Notes under the pieces: generated by a model
The model's database searches: none
What the model was told of the DNA's origin: nothing
What the model saw: only the letters and a program-made list of their open reading frames with translations
In this document: positions 1 to 8,729 of the stretch, piece by piece
Layout: every line of letters begins with the position of its first letter
Position numbering within the stretch: position 1 is the stretch's first letter
Assembly: GCF_032716425.1 (NCBI RefSeq)
Contig: NZ_CP090419.1
Span: 1,924,001 to 1,988,000 of the forward strand
Direction of reading: 5' to 3'
Length of the DNA: 64,000 nt
Origin: Pseudoalteromonas sp. N1230-9
GTDB taxonomy: Bacteria > Pseudomonadota > Gammaproteobacteria > Enterobacterales > Alteromonadaceae
Translations under genes and position numbers: made by a program

Positions 1-612
1 CCCTACACTATCTTCTTTTTTAAGTTGGTGACGAAGACGTTTCGCAACTGTTTTTAATAGCTTGTCACCCGCTGCGTGACCATGAAAGTCATTTACTTGC
101 TTAAACCCATCTATGTCAATAAAGAGGACAGCGATAATTGTCGATATTGTATTAGCAACAGATAATGACTCTTCTAGCTCTGAAATCAAAAAGCTGCGAT
201 TAGGTAAATCTGTCAATGGATCATGACCTGCCATATAAATCAGTTTTTGTTCGAGATTCTTTTGCTCGGTAATATCATAAGCAATGGCCACCCTGACTTG
301 TTTTTCTTCAGACCAATACACTGACCATAAAACATGCACAATACGGCCATCTTTTCTAACCCACCTGTTTTCAAAACGTGGTTGCTGATTATTTATAACA
401 ATTTGATTAATAGCATTGATAGTTTTAGCTCTGTCTTCTGGGTAGACAAAATCTAACATATTTCTACCGATAGCTTCTTCAAGCGTGTAACCAAAGATAG
501 TTTCAAAAGCAGGGTTAGAAAAAAGCAAGCAGCCCTTTGCGTCTACTACACAAACAGCATCTAATAAAAGCTCAATAATATCAGACAAGTATTCAGGCGT
601 TTCTTTCTTCAT
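1..612 (-). CDS. PAS-GGDEF diguanylate cyclase, C-terminus cut by window edge
   Basis: The reverse strand is open for 204 codons from an ATG at 612 to base 1. A PAS sensor domain fills about residues 6-125 (FSNPAFETIFGYTLEEAIGR, later DGRIVHVLW and AIAYDITEQK). A GGDEF domain begins near residue 134 with HDPLTDLPNRSFL and continues with LFIDIDGFKQVNDFHGH. The window stops at DSVG, where the family normally continues into the GGDEF signature, so the catalytic motif itself is not visible. Family knowledge: such proteins make cyclic di-GMP in response to a signal, often controlling biofilm formation. No membrane segment is seen in the part present. Whether it is active or degenerate, and whether an EAL domain follows, cannot be told here. 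Confidence 0.85.
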   Translation of the reverse strand, partial: MKKETPEYLSDIIELLLDAVCVVDAKGCLLFSNPAFETIFGYTLEEAIGRNMLDFVYPEDRAKTINAINQIVINNQQPRFENRWVRKDGRIVHVLWSVYWSEEKQVRVAIAYDITEQKNLEQKLIYMAGHDPLTDLPNRSFLISELEESLSVANTISTIIAVLFIDIDGFKQVNDFHGHAAGDKLLKTVAKRLRHQLKKEDSVG

Positions 613-673
613 AAGCGACTTTCAAGCTGACTATAAAATGAGTATAGCCTAAACCGAGCAAGTAACTGAGCAA

Positions 674-1069
674 TTAAGTATTAGTTGGGTACAACTTTCT
701 TGATAAAAAAGTAGATACGATACAGAAAAATACAATGCCGCTTAAATCCGCAAGTAAATCAACGAGATCAAAAGAAGGCGTGGCAATAAAGTATTGGCTG
801 AACTCCTCCAAGAAGACAAAAGTAAATACAATTAAAGCAGCCCAATATATTCTAATCCCCCCGATAACACTGGCTTTGAACTTAAACGCTAAATTTATAA
901 ATAGTGTGAGCAATCCAAACAAGAAAAAATGTCCTAGCTTATCGCCATAAGGTATTGCAGCAACTAAATCAAAAAACACCGATTTTTGACCTGTATTAGC
1001 AAGATAAATGACCCAACCGATAAACCCAAAAAAACCAATTGCTAATAGAACAAGAAAACGTTGAAACAT
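674..1069 (-). CDS. VanZ-like family integral membrane protein
   Basis: This is a 131-residue protein with about four hydrophobic segments. It carries the VanZ-like pattern GDKLGHFFLFGLLT around residues 43-56 and a later FLEEFSQYFIATPSFDLVDL, which matches the conserved E-x-Q...R/S-x-D-x-x-D region of the family. VanZ relatives are small inner-membrane proteins. The founding member gives low-level teicoplanin resistance, but most chromosomal members have no defined role and nothing here suggests resistance. The start lies 4 bases after the stop of the upstream esterase gene, so the two are probably co-transcribed. Confidence 0.75.
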   Translation of the reverse strand: MFQRFLVLLAIGFFGFIGWVIYLANTGQKSVFFDLVAAIPYGDKLGHFFLFGLLTLFINLAFKFKASVIGGIRIYWAALIVFTFVFLEEFSQYFIATPSFDLVDLLADLSGIVFFCIVSTFLSRKLYPTNT

Positions 1070-1073
1070 GTGG

Positions 1074-1904
1074 TTACGGTGCCATATGAGAAGTTAAAAA
1101 CAAAAACTGATAGGGAATGACTTTATTCCAATAATGCCAATCATGAATCCCTGGACGTTCAATATAATCATGTCGAATACGCAGTTTTAACATCGCTTGA
1201 TGCAAGGCTCGATTTTGCTGAATAAAAAAGTCATCAACACCAATATCGAGCATGATAGGAAGATTATCAGCGCTTTTTTTCCATGCTGTATTACCTGCTG
1301 CAATTTTATGAAGGTTATTAACTATCGCGATGCTATCCCACCTTGCTTGATTTTCTGCATAATTGCCAAGCACCTTAGTAAGATCAAACTCTGCACTGAA
1401 AGGTCTTACATCAACCCCCGCAGACATCGCCGATACGGCTGCAAACCGATGAGGATGATTAATCGCAATATGCAGCGCGCCAAAGCCACCCATCGATAAC
1501 CCTGTAATTGCTCGGCCAGTTTTAGACCGATTAGTCGAATAATTAGAATCAATATAATCTACAACGTCTTCAACAATATATGTTTCATATTGCGATGTTT
1601 TGTCGACCTCTGAATCTAAATACCAAGAGCCAAAGTTACCATCAGGATTAACAACGATAACATTATATTGGTTAGCAAGTTGTTCAATGTTAGTGAGCTT
1701 TGTCCAATCAGTGTGATTACCACTAAAACCATGTAAGACGTAAACAACATTGTAGGTTTTAGACTCTTCGTAGTGGTCAGGTAAAGTAATTGTCAGCGGT
1801 TTTTCTATCGCGGTCTTCTTACCTTTAAAGGTGAAAGTGTCTGTTTGATAAGCACTTATAGGTAAGCTAATCATGAGTGCAAATAAGCTAAGCAGTTTTT
1901 TCAT
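1074..1904 (-). CDS. Secreted alpha/beta-hydrolase esterase (esterase D family)
   Basis: I chose the ATG at 1904 because AAGGA lies 7-8 bases before it and it begins a clean signal peptide (MKKLLSLFALMISLPISA). A longer reading to 1940 would put 12 polar residues ahead of it. The 276-residue protein has the esterase-D/tributyrin-esterase layout: an oxyanion region YVLHGFSGN, a nucleophile elbow GLSMGGFGALH with the catalytic serine, a late Asp (IGVDDFF) and a final His (GIHDWHYW). It is probably a periplasmic or secreted carboxylesterase. The substrate is unknown; acetyl-xylan, feruloyl and S-formylglutathione esters are all cleaved by relatives. The VanZ-like gene follows closely. Confidence 0.8.
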   Translation of the reverse strand: MKKLLSLFALMISLPISAYQTDTFTFKGKKTAIEKPLTITLPDHYEESKTYNVVYVLHGFSGNHTDWTKLTNIEQLANQYNVIVVNPDGNFGSWYLDSEVDKTSQYETYIVEDVVDYIDSNYSTNRSKTGRAITGLSMGGFGALHIAINHPHRFAAVSAMSAGVDVRPFSAEFDLTKVLGNYAENQARWDSIAIVNNLHKIAAGNTAWKKSADNLPIMLDIGVDDFFIQQNRALHQAMLKLRIRHDYIERPGIHDWHYWNKVIPYQFLFLTSHMAP

Positions 1905-2048
1905 GGTGAGTTCCTTTTTCTTATTATAGTTCCATGGCAATTAAGATATGTAAACAATTGAATCATGATGTATTTTAATAGTTTTTTAGGTAAATCAACT
2001 GCTAAAAATTCTGCTCAGTGATATAGTTAGGCAATCTTACTTTGAAAA

Positions 2049-3905
2049 GTGTCGTGTATGTATCGTTTATTTGAACGGATGATAAATCCATTTCCAAAAG
2101 AGCAGCCTTCCCAGCCACCCAATACATTATTTGCATTTTGCCGCCATTATACTCGAGGCATGGAGTTATCACTGATACTGATGTCTTTAAGTGCTGCAGC
2201 TTTGGCTATTTTAGAGGTGTCGCTCTTTAGCTACATGGGGCAACTAGTTGACTGGTTAGGCCAATACACTCCAGAGACATTGTTTGACCAACAAAAGTCA
2301 GAGTTAATAAAAATGGCTGTCGTATTATTGGTTGTTTTGCCAATCGTCGTTTTTTTTCACTCTGCAATTTTACACCAAGCCTTGCTTGGTAATTACCCTA
2401 TGTCGATCCGTTGGTTAGCACACCGTTATTTGCTGCGACAAAGTATCGGTTTTTACCAAAATGAGTTTGCCGGACGAATAGCAACGAAAGTGATGCAAAC
2501 ATCACTGGCAGTGCGTGAATCTGTCATGAAGCTACTCGATGTGTTGATGTACATTGTTGTTTACTTTGGCGCTATGGTGTTTCTAGTTGCAGACTCAGAT
2601 TGGCGCCTAATGATCCCGTTATTAGTGTGGTTACTCTTTTATGCCGCTATACAAATGTACTTTGTACCACGATTAAAAAAGATCGCGAGTTCACAAGCTG
2701 ATGCTCGTTCGGAAATGACCGGTCGAGTGGTAGATAGCTATACGAATATCTCCACCATCAAATTGTTCTCATACACACAACGCGAAGAACAATATGCCAA
2801 AGATAGTATGGATGTATTTTTACAGCCTGTTTATCAACAAATGCGCTTAGTAACGAGCCTAAACTTTTCAATCAATACACTAAACTACCTTCTTGTATTT
2901 AGTATTGCTGCTTTGTCGCTGTACCTATGGTCGATTAGTGCAATATCAGTGGGGGCAATTGCTATTGCTGTGAGCTTATCACTTCGCTTAAATGGCATGG
3001 CTCAATGGATTATGTGGGAGATCAGTAGCTTATTTGAGAATATTGGTACAGTAGCTGATGGCATGAAAACCCTATCAACACCTATTGATGTCGATGATAA
3101 ACCAAACGCAGAAACATTAGCTGTAACGCAAGGTGAGATTATGTTTGATTCAGTACAGTTTAACTATGGAAAAGCGGCGAATGAAACCCACAGAGGCCCT
3201 GTTATCAATGGATTAAACCTTACTATCAAGCCTGGCGAGAAAATAGGTTTAGTTGGCCGCTCTGGTGCGGGGAAATCCACACTCGTCAATCTGTTACTAC
3301 GCTTTTATGATGTTGATTCAGGTTCAATTAGTATTGATGGCAAAAACATCGCCAACGTAAGTCAGGAAAGCTTACGCAAACATATTGCGATGGTCACACA
3401 AGATACGTCCTTATTACATCGTTCAGTCAAAGATAATATCCTCTATGGACGACCTGATGCCTCTGAACAAGAAATGCTAGCAGCAGCAAAACAAGCAAAA
3501 GCAATTGAGTTTATTGAAGACTTAGAAGACAGCAAAGGCAATAAAGGTTTTGCTGCACAAGTCGGCGAACGCGGTGTGAAGCTTTCTGGTGGACAGCGTC
3601 AACGTATCGCTATAGCCCGTGTGTTATTAAAAGATGCCCCTATTCTTATTTTAGATGAGGCAACCAGTGCTTTAGACTCAGAGGTAGAAGCTGCTATACA
3701 AACAAGCCTAGATGACTTAATGACTGGCAAAACAGTTATTGCCATAGCCCACCGTTTATCAACAATTGCACAAATGGATAGACTTATTGTGCTTGATGAA
3801 GGCGGCGTAGTTGAACAAGGCTCTCATGAGGAACTAATCCAGAAAGGGGGTATTTACGCTGCACTTTGGTCACATCAAACCGGTGGTTTTATTGGTGTAG
3901 AGTAG
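2049..3905 (+). CDS. ABC exporter, fused permease and ATPase (MsbA-like half-transporter)
   Basis: The 618-residue protein has an N-terminal six-helix transmembrane domain (about residues 35-325) and a C-terminal nucleotide-binding domain (about 360-610). Visible motifs are Walker A GRSGAGKST (near 403), the signature LSGGQRQRIAIARV (near 511), Walker B ILILDEATSALD (near 532) and the switch His in AIAHRLST. This is a homodimeric type IV exporter of the MsbA/LmrA kind. The substrate may be lipid, drug or peptide and cannot be read from sequence. The reading frame opens with GTG at 2049; an ATG three codons later (2058) is equally plausible and neither has a strong ribosome site. It diverges from the esterase gene. 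Confidence 0.85.
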   Translation: MSCMYRLFERMINPFPKEQPSQPPNTLFAFCRHYTRGMELSLILMSLSAAALAILEVSLFSYMGQLVDWLGQYTPETLFDQQKSELIKMAVVLLVVLPIVVFFHSAILHQALLGNYPMSIRWLAHRYLLRQSIGFYQNEFAGRIATKVMQTSLAVRESVMKLLDVLMYIVVYFGAMVFLVADSDWRLMIPLLVWLLFYAAIQMYFVPRLKKIASSQADARSEMTGRVVDSYTNISTIKLFSYTQREEQYAKDSMDVFLQPVYQQMRLVTSLNFSINTLNYLLVFSIAALSLYLWSISAISVGAIAIAVSLSLRLNGMAQWIMWEISSLFENIGTVADGMKTLSTPIDVDDKPNAETLAVTQGEIMFDSVQFNYGKAANETHRGPVINGLNLTIKPGEKIGLVGRSGAGKSTLVNLLLRFYDVDSGSISIDGKNIANVSQESLRKHIAMVTQDTSLLHRSVKDNILYGRPDASEQEMLAAAKQAKAIEFIEDLEDSKGNKGFAAQVGERGVKLSGGQRQRIAIARVLLKDAPILILDEATSALDSEVEAAIQTSLDDLMTGKTVIAIAHRLSTIAQMDRLIVLDEGGVVEQGSHEELIQKGGIYAALWSHQTGGFIGVE

Positions 3906-3925
3906 CCCTATCAGCGTTTTTACAT

Positions 3926-3979
3926 GAACATCTAAATTTTCGCTCCGCAGCCAAGTCCGCAGTCAAAGTTTAGATGTTC
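3926..3979. repeat. Inverted repeat, 11-bp arms, downstream of the ABC exporter
   Basis: The arms GAACATCTAAA (3926-3936) and TTTAGATGTTC (3969-3979) are perfect complements around a 32-base loop. No T-run follows, so a simple terminator is not convincing. It is followed by TTATACCAATTCGCTTAAT. It could be a small dispersed intergenic repeat, but only one copy occurs in this window. Confidence 0.4.
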
Positions 3980-4102
3980 GTTATACCAATTCGCTTAATC
4001 ATACATCAACGATGTTTACAGTATAAAGTAAAGCTCGCTTGCTTGCTTGAGTCACTACAAAGCGTTACCATTGCGCCTAAAATAAACACAAAATAATGGA
4101 TT

Positions 4103-4615
4103 ATGAAACATTTATTCTCGCTTTTAATTCTCACAGCCTCTTTCTCTTCGCAGGCTGACACGCCCTACTTCGGAGTTGATTACATGCTCAGTGATATTGA
4201 GATCAGTAGCGAAAGTGCCAAACCAACAGCCACTTTTTTAAGAGCTGGTGTAAATAACAAAAATATGGCATTTGAAGCTCAATACCTCGTTTCAAGTAAT
4301 GATGATGATATCTACAATATAAATTTCGATATTGATAAAAGTGTTGGTCTTTATTTTGTAATGCAATCAAATATCGTCAATGGTTTTGGCCTAGATGTTT
4401 CATTGGGCTATGCGAAAACTCAAATGAAAGTAACTTCAACTTCCCAAGAGCTTCCTACCGACTATGACTACGATGGTTTTGCATGGGGCGTCGCAATACA
4501 TCAAGAAGTGCCTTACATTAAAAATACACATGTAAGACTTGCTTACCAGTCTTTGTTTGAAGGCGATGATGTTGACATCAGTGGTGTAACGCTAGGTTTC
4601 ACCTATCAATTTTAA
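4103..4615 (+). CDS. Small outer-membrane beta-barrel protein
   Basis: The 170-residue protein has a signal peptide (MKHLFSLLILTASFSSQA, cleaved before DTPYFG). Its alternating hydrophobic and aromatic strands suit an eight-stranded OmpA/OmpW-like barrel. It ends in VTLGFTYQF, the C-terminal aromatic residue that the Bam complex recognises in outer-membrane proteins. No peptidoglycan-binding domain is present. The next gene, an Ig-like lipoprotein, starts 22 bases downstream on the same strand, so the two are likely co-expressed. The function is unknown. Confidence 0.65.
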   Translation: MKHLFSLLILTASFSSQADTPYFGVDYMLSDIEISSESAKPTATFLRAGVNNKNMAFEAQYLVSSNDDDIYNINFDIDKSVGLYFVMQSNIVNGFGLDVSLGYAKTQMKVTSTSQELPTDYDYDGFAWGVAIHQEVPYIKNTHVRLAYQSLFEGDDVDISGVTLGFTYQF

Positions 4616-4637
4616 GTAGTCAGTCAAAAGGAATTCC

Positions 4638-5930
4638 ATGAAAAAAATATCAAACATTACAAAACTGTCAACTGTTGCTCTTATTGTCACTTCAATTCTA
4701 GGTTGCGGCTCAGAGACTGACTCATCAAAACTAGCAAAAGAAGTTGAGCTAGAAAAGCTTCGCGAAAATGGCACTATTATTGAGACCGTCAGCATTGAAA
4801 ATAGTCAGGTTCGACTCAAAGCGGGTGAAACGCATCAATTAATTGCAACCGGTATTGATAGCAACGGTGATTCGAGAGATATTACTGACGAGTTAACTTG
4901 GCAAACAAGTGATGAAAGCATCGCGAAAATAAGTAGTAGCGGGCTTCTAACAGCTCTAAAAAATGCTGACTCTAGCCAGGGGCTGTTAACCATAACGGCA
5001 ACCACTATTAACGATATTTTTGATGAAGAGGAAATTTCTATCAGTGATGTGGCAGCCTCGTCAATTTCGTTAAAACAAATAGCGCCAGCATCAGGGAGCA
5101 TTAACACCTGTATGCCAGCTAGAATATCGGCTGATATTACCTATGCTGATGGGTATATCGCCCAAAATAGTATTAGAGGTGTTAATTTTAGTATTGATGA
5201 AGACTCCACAGCTAAAATAAATAACCATGGCATCATTTATACCTCTGCTGCAGACATAGAAAACACAACTGTTACTGGAACAATCAATAATGTTTCAGGA
5301 GAGTTGGTTGTTACTGCAGATCCTGTCAATTTAGAAAGTTTAAATCTAATTGTTGCGGAAGAAACAGTGGATGAGATCACACTGAATGTTGGCGAACAAA
5401 TCCAACTCGCTGCGCAAGCAACTTATGATGAAAGTGTTTCTGAGCAAGCTGTTAATATCAACCCGAGTGTCAATTGGTCTGTGATCAATGCAGGCTTAGT
5501 TGGGCTTTCAGAAAATATCAGTACTGATGAGGGTGACAATGCAACTATTTTAGCTTTAAAACCAGGCGTAACACAGTTAATTGGTTCGTGTGGTCCAAAA
5601 CAAAAAATAGCGACATTGGTGATAGAAGGTAATGACGATCTCAATTCTATTCAGATAAACGAAGGCAATAGCGAATATACAATCTCATCATCTGAGACAT
5701 TAGATTTGCAATTAACAGCAAATTACAATTCAAGCCCTCAATCTTTAAATGTCACTGAGTTTGCTACTTGGAGCACGAATGATAGCAACTTAATAACAGC
5801 CAAACTAATCAACCCTGGTACTCAGCAGGCGGCTTTTAGAGTAACGAGTAAGGCTAATAATTTAGGTACCGCAGTTATCACTGTGACATATGACTCGCAG
5901 GTAAGCAGTACCCTCATTAACATCGAGTGA
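4638..5930 (+). CDS. Lipoprotein with bacterial Ig-like (Big2) repeats
   Basis: The 430-residue protein begins with a lipoprotein signal (MKKISNITKLSTVALIVTSILGC; lipobox SILGC, acylated Cys at 23). The mature part contains about four Ig-like domains. The clearest Big2 pattern is near residues 50-125: VRLKAGETHQLIATG, then WQTSDESIAKISSSGLLTA. A second cycle near 235-325 has LNVGEQIQLAAQATY and a third near 335-430 has SSETLDLQLTANY. Big2 domains usually build extracellular stalks or adhesins. A good ribosome site (AAAAGGA) precedes the ATG. It follows the small beta-barrel gene and is closed by a hairpin terminator. Confidence 0.75.
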   Translation: MKKISNITKLSTVALIVTSILGCGSETDSSKLAKEVELEKLRENGTIIETVSIENSQVRLKAGETHQLIATGIDSNGDSRDITDELTWQTSDESIAKISSSGLLTALKNADSSQGLLTITATTINDIFDEEEISISDVAASSISLKQIAPASGSINTCMPARISADITYADGYIAQNSIRGVNFSIDEDSTAKINNHGIIYTSAADIENTTVTGTINNVSGELVVTADPVNLESLNLIVAEETVDEITLNVGEQIQLAAQATYDESVSEQAVNINPSVNWSVINAGLVGLSENISTDEGDNATILALKPGVTQLIGSCGPKQKIATLVIEGNDDLNSIQINEGNSEYTISSSETLDLQLTANYNSSPQSLNVTEFATWSTNDSNLITAKLINPGTQQAAFRVTSKANNLGTAVITVTYDSQVSSTLINIE

Positions 5931-5939
5931 CCATAAATA

Positions 5940-5965
5940 GGGCTCTTTTACTAAAGAGCCCTTCT
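5940..5965. terminator. Bidirectional rho-independent terminator
   Basis: The stem GGGCTCTTT (5940-5948) pairs with AAAGAGCCC (5953-5961) around TACT, followed by a pyrimidine-rich tail. It lies between the convergent lipoprotein and MAPEG genes and serves either strand. Confidence 0.75.
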
Positions 5966-5968
5966 CTA

Positions 5969-6388
5969 TTAATACAGTAGACGTATTCCTACCAGTACTA
6001 GCATTGTAATATTAGATACCAAGCCAATTAAGAAGAAATAGCTACGTGGGCTTGGATTTTTCTCAGTGGCTATCGAGTAATAAAGCATCATATGTACTGC
6101 TCTTGCTACCACATACAACCACACGCACAAGGCAAAGACACCACTAGTGAGGTTCAGTGTAAAAGCGAGCAACAAAGTTCCTATAAATAAGGGGCTATTT
6201 TCCAATGTATTCATAAAAGTGCGATGGGCACGAAATGTGAAACTCTCATGGCTCAATTCAGGTTCAAGCTTGCCAGGGATTGCCCCCGCTCGTTTTGCCT
6301 TTGAAACAGTTGCCACCAACCATTGAATCAGCAGCATTATGAGATATGCGTAGAACGCAAAATATACAGTTAACGATAATTCGGTCAT
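5969..6388 (-). CDS. MAPEG family membrane protein
   Basis: The 139-residue protein has four transmembrane helices. It shows the MAPEG hallmark near residues 50-65 (FTFRAHRTFMNTLENSPLF), matching the RAxRaxxNxxEnxP pattern of bacterial family members. Characterised eukaryotic members are glutathione-dependent enzymes of eicosanoid and xenobiotic metabolism. Bacterial relatives are mostly undefined inner-membrane proteins. The ATG follows GGAGCAATAA, a good ribosome site. It stands alone, convergent with the Ig-like lipoprotein. Confidence 0.8.
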   Translation of the reverse strand: MTELSLTVYFAFYAYLIMLLIQWLVATVSKAKRAGAIPGKLEPELSHESFTFRAHRTFMNTLENSPLFIGTLLLAFTLNLTSGVFALCVWLYVVARAVHMMLYYSIATEKNPSPRSYFFLIGLVSNITMLVLVGIRLLY

Positions 6389-6579
6389 TTATTGCTCCTT
6401 CAAAGTAGTCTAAATAATAGAAGCAAAAAACAATCCAAAATAACGCCTTGAATAATATGGTTTTTTAATAAATAAAATATATTTCAATCTATAATTTACT
6501 TGGTTATGTATAAACTTTTCATACTCGTTAAATAACCTTTTAGTGGTGATTGTCTATCCTTGATGCACTATTTGATTAA

Positions 6580-6945
6580 TCAATATGCATCAAGTTGCTC
6601 AAATAATTGTTGTTGATAGTCGTCACAATTATTGGTGGCAAGAAAAGTAAATACGTTTTTATCAAGTAGATGCTTGAATAGCGCATAGCTGTAACCGTTT
6701 GATCCATCGTAGGAAATGCGCTTGTTACTGAGTATATCTTTCTCTAGCAATAAGATGAGTTGTGATCGGTAGTTTTGTGTCGTAAAAACCTTGCCAACAC
6801 TATTTTTAAATTGAGCCTATACAAAGTCGGTATTCTCTGCAAGCGTGGTTTGCTGTTTTTTATTTTGCTAAACCACTGATAAAAATACAACACTCAACTA
6901 CATTAAAATCACGATGAATCTATCTACGTTATGTAATACTTCCAT
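6580..6945 (-). pseudogene. Broken ORF with three in-frame TAG codons; possible inner-membrane protein remnant
   Basis: Reading from ATG at 6945 to TGA at 6580 gives one uninterrupted frame of 122 codons, except for TAG at codons 16 (6898-6900), 26 (6868-6870) and 43 (6817-6819). No TAA, TGA or frameshift occurs in between. The N-terminus would form one membrane helix (FIVILM-LSVVFLSVV). The part after codon 43 looks protein-like, for example RSQLILLLEKDILSNK and SYALFKHLLDKNVFTFLATN. Every TAG could come from a CAG glutamine codon by one C-to-T change. No good ribosome site precedes the ATG. I do not recognise the family. The simplest reading is a decaying gene; suppression is the less likely alternative. 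Confidence 0.4.
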
Positions 6946-7085
6946 AAAAGAAAGTTGTAACTGTTCACCTATTTTACTTTACCCTGCTCTTTAGTCCCTA
7001 TACCCTTTGGTTCAATCTGTTGAACATTTGTTTTTTGGTACTTTTCACCTTAATAAAACAGCATTCTAATAATAAAAGGTTTTTT

Positions 7086-8285
7086 ATGCGTTTAGGACTA
7101 GGACTTCTTGTCACTGCCGCCTTTATCGGCCCAGGCACCATCACCACTGCAAGTGTAGCCGGTGCTAATTTTGGTTTTGCTTTGATATGGACGTTACTTT
7201 TCTCAGTTATTGCCACCATTCTACTTCAATCAATGGCTGCTCGCTTAGGTGTAGCAACTGGGCATGACTTAGCATCAGCTTTAAGAACAACGATTCAAAC
7301 ACCCGTTTTTAAAGCTTTAGCAGCTATTTTAGTGATCAGCGCCATAGGTATTGGTAGTGCAGCTTATGAAGCGGGTAATTTGACAGGTGCAAGTTTAGGT
7401 CTGCAAGAAATTGTTCCTTCTGTGAGCCCATTATTATGGACTCCACTGATAGCAATTCTAAGTGCTGTACTTTTATATACAGGTAAACATAAGGTAATAG
7501 AAGGCGCATTAATTGTTCTCGTTGTACTAATGAGTATAGTGTTTATATCAACTTTAGTAATGGCTGCACCGTCTTTAACGTCGGTTTTAAAAGGCTTCAT
7601 TCCAAGCCTACCTGACGAATCAATCACAACTGTACTGGCATTAATTGGCACGACAATTGTGCCCTATAATTTATTTTTGCACTCCGGTGTCCTTGCCGAA
7701 AAATATGATAAAAATAAAGACATCCAAAAAGTAATAAAAGAAACAAACCTTGATACTGGTATATCAATCACGCTTGGCGGTGTGATCACCTTAGCAATTT
7801 TATCGACTGCTTCCGTGGCTTTTTATGGTACTGAAGCTGGCAAAATATCTGCCGCTAACATGGCCGTACAACTCGTACCTTTATTAGGTTCAATGGCTCA
7901 CTACTTCTTCGCACTTGGTTTGTGCGCAGCAGGCCTAACAAGTGCTATAACCGCCCCTCTAGCAGGCGCTTATGCTGTGTGCGGTATGCTTGGCTGGTCA
8001 ACACAAATGAGTAACACGCGTTTTAAACTTGTTGCAATTACTATTTTACTGTTTGGTGCATTTGTTGCTTCACTCGGTCTTGATCCTGTCGCTGTTATTA
8101 TTTTTGCACAAGCAGCTAATGGCCTCCTGCTACCTATTGTAACGACGTATTTGGTATGGCTAGTCAATCAAAAAACTGTAATGGGAGATTACACCAACTC
8201 TATGCTAGTAAACCTAGTAACATTACCCGTACTTGTACTTATTTTTGGACTGAGTAGCATCAAGTTGTTTAGCTTGATTTTTTAA
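7086..8285 (+). CDS. Nramp-family transporter with non-canonical metal motifs
   Basis: I chose the ATG at 7086, preceded by AAAAGG at about 6 bases, because it starts directly at the first conserved helix (MRLGLGLLVTAAFIGPG). The frame reaches back to a TTG at 7020, but the extra residues lack family character. The 399-residue protein has about 11 transmembrane helices and Nramp-like order. The first-helix motif, DPGN in classical MntH, reads GPGT here. The sixth-helix MPH motif reads VPYNLFLHS. Classical Nramp proteins import Mn2+ or Fe2+ with protons. The changed ligands suggest a different ion or mechanism, as in Nramp-related magnesium or aluminium transporters. It stands alone on its strand. 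Confidence 0.8.
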   Translation: MRLGLGLLVTAAFIGPGTITTASVAGANFGFALIWTLLFSVIATILLQSMAARLGVATGHDLASALRTTIQTPVFKALAAILVISAIGIGSAAYEAGNLTGASLGLQEIVPSVSPLLWTPLIAILSAVLLYTGKHKVIEGALIVLVVLMSIVFISTLVMAAPSLTSVLKGFIPSLPDESITTVLALIGTTIVPYNLFLHSGVLAEKYDKNKDIQKVIKETNLDTGISITLGGVITLAILSTASVAFYGTEAGKISAANMAVQLVPLLGSMAHYFFALGLCAAGLTSAITAPLAGAYAVCGMLGWSTQMSNTRFKLVAITILLFGAFVASLGLDPVAVIIFAQAANGLLLPIVTTYLVWLVNQKTVMGDYTNSMLVNLVTLPVLVLIFGLSSIKLFSLIF

Positions 8286-8345
8286 ATACTTATCTAATTG
8301 CAACTTTTGAAAGTAGCCTTTAATAATAATCCCAATTATTGAGGG

Positions 8346-8729
8346 TTACTTAGTGCAAGCATTAAAAAAATCATCAGTAGAAATTATAATTTGTTGTTTG
8401 TGCTCGCTAACATTCTTTTCAATCTCTTCTCGGTCTAACATAATAGTACACCCTTTTGCATTGGTTGCCTCAACCATAGATAAATCCTCATCTATTTTTG
8501 TAATAACCAATGATGACTGCCTATATTCCCAAACACTACTATCATTAGACTCTATAGGCATAAGTTCCAAGACCTGTGTTCCATACTCATTTATAAACGT
8601 TAGCTTTACTTGAATAACTTCGTCAGTGCTATTTTTTATAATACCCCAATAAATATTTGTACAAGCATTTAACAAGCTTCCAAAAAGTAATATCAAAATA
8701 TATTTAAGGTATTTTCTCAAGCTATCCAT
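8346..8729 (-). CDS. Small hypothetical lipoprotein, possible partner of the metallopeptidase-like gene
   Basis: Starting at the ATG at 8729, the 127-residue protein has a lipoprotein signal (YLKYILILLFGSLLNAC; lipobox LLNAC, Cys near 23). A TTG six codons upstream (8747) is possible but leaves polar residues before the signal. The mature part is short and mixed, with a second pair of cysteines near the end (KGCTIM, FFNACTK). I do not recognise the family. The start lies inside the end of the upstream HEFGH gene (13-base overlap), implying translational coupling. A membrane-anchored periplasmic lipoprotein coupled to a peptidase-like protein is the layout expected of an effector and its immunity protein, but this is inference. 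Confidence 0.6.
   Translation of the reverse strand: MDSLRKYLKYILILLFGSLLNACTNIYWGIIKNSTDEVIQVKLTFINEYGTQVLELMPIESNDSSVWEYRQSSLVITKIDEDLSMVEATNAKGCTIMLDREEIEKNVSEHKQQIIISTDDFFNACTK

Noticed and set aside
674..1069. VanZ antibiotic-resistance gene
   Set aside because: It has only the broad VanZ-like fold; no van cluster is nearby, so no resistance claim is warranted.
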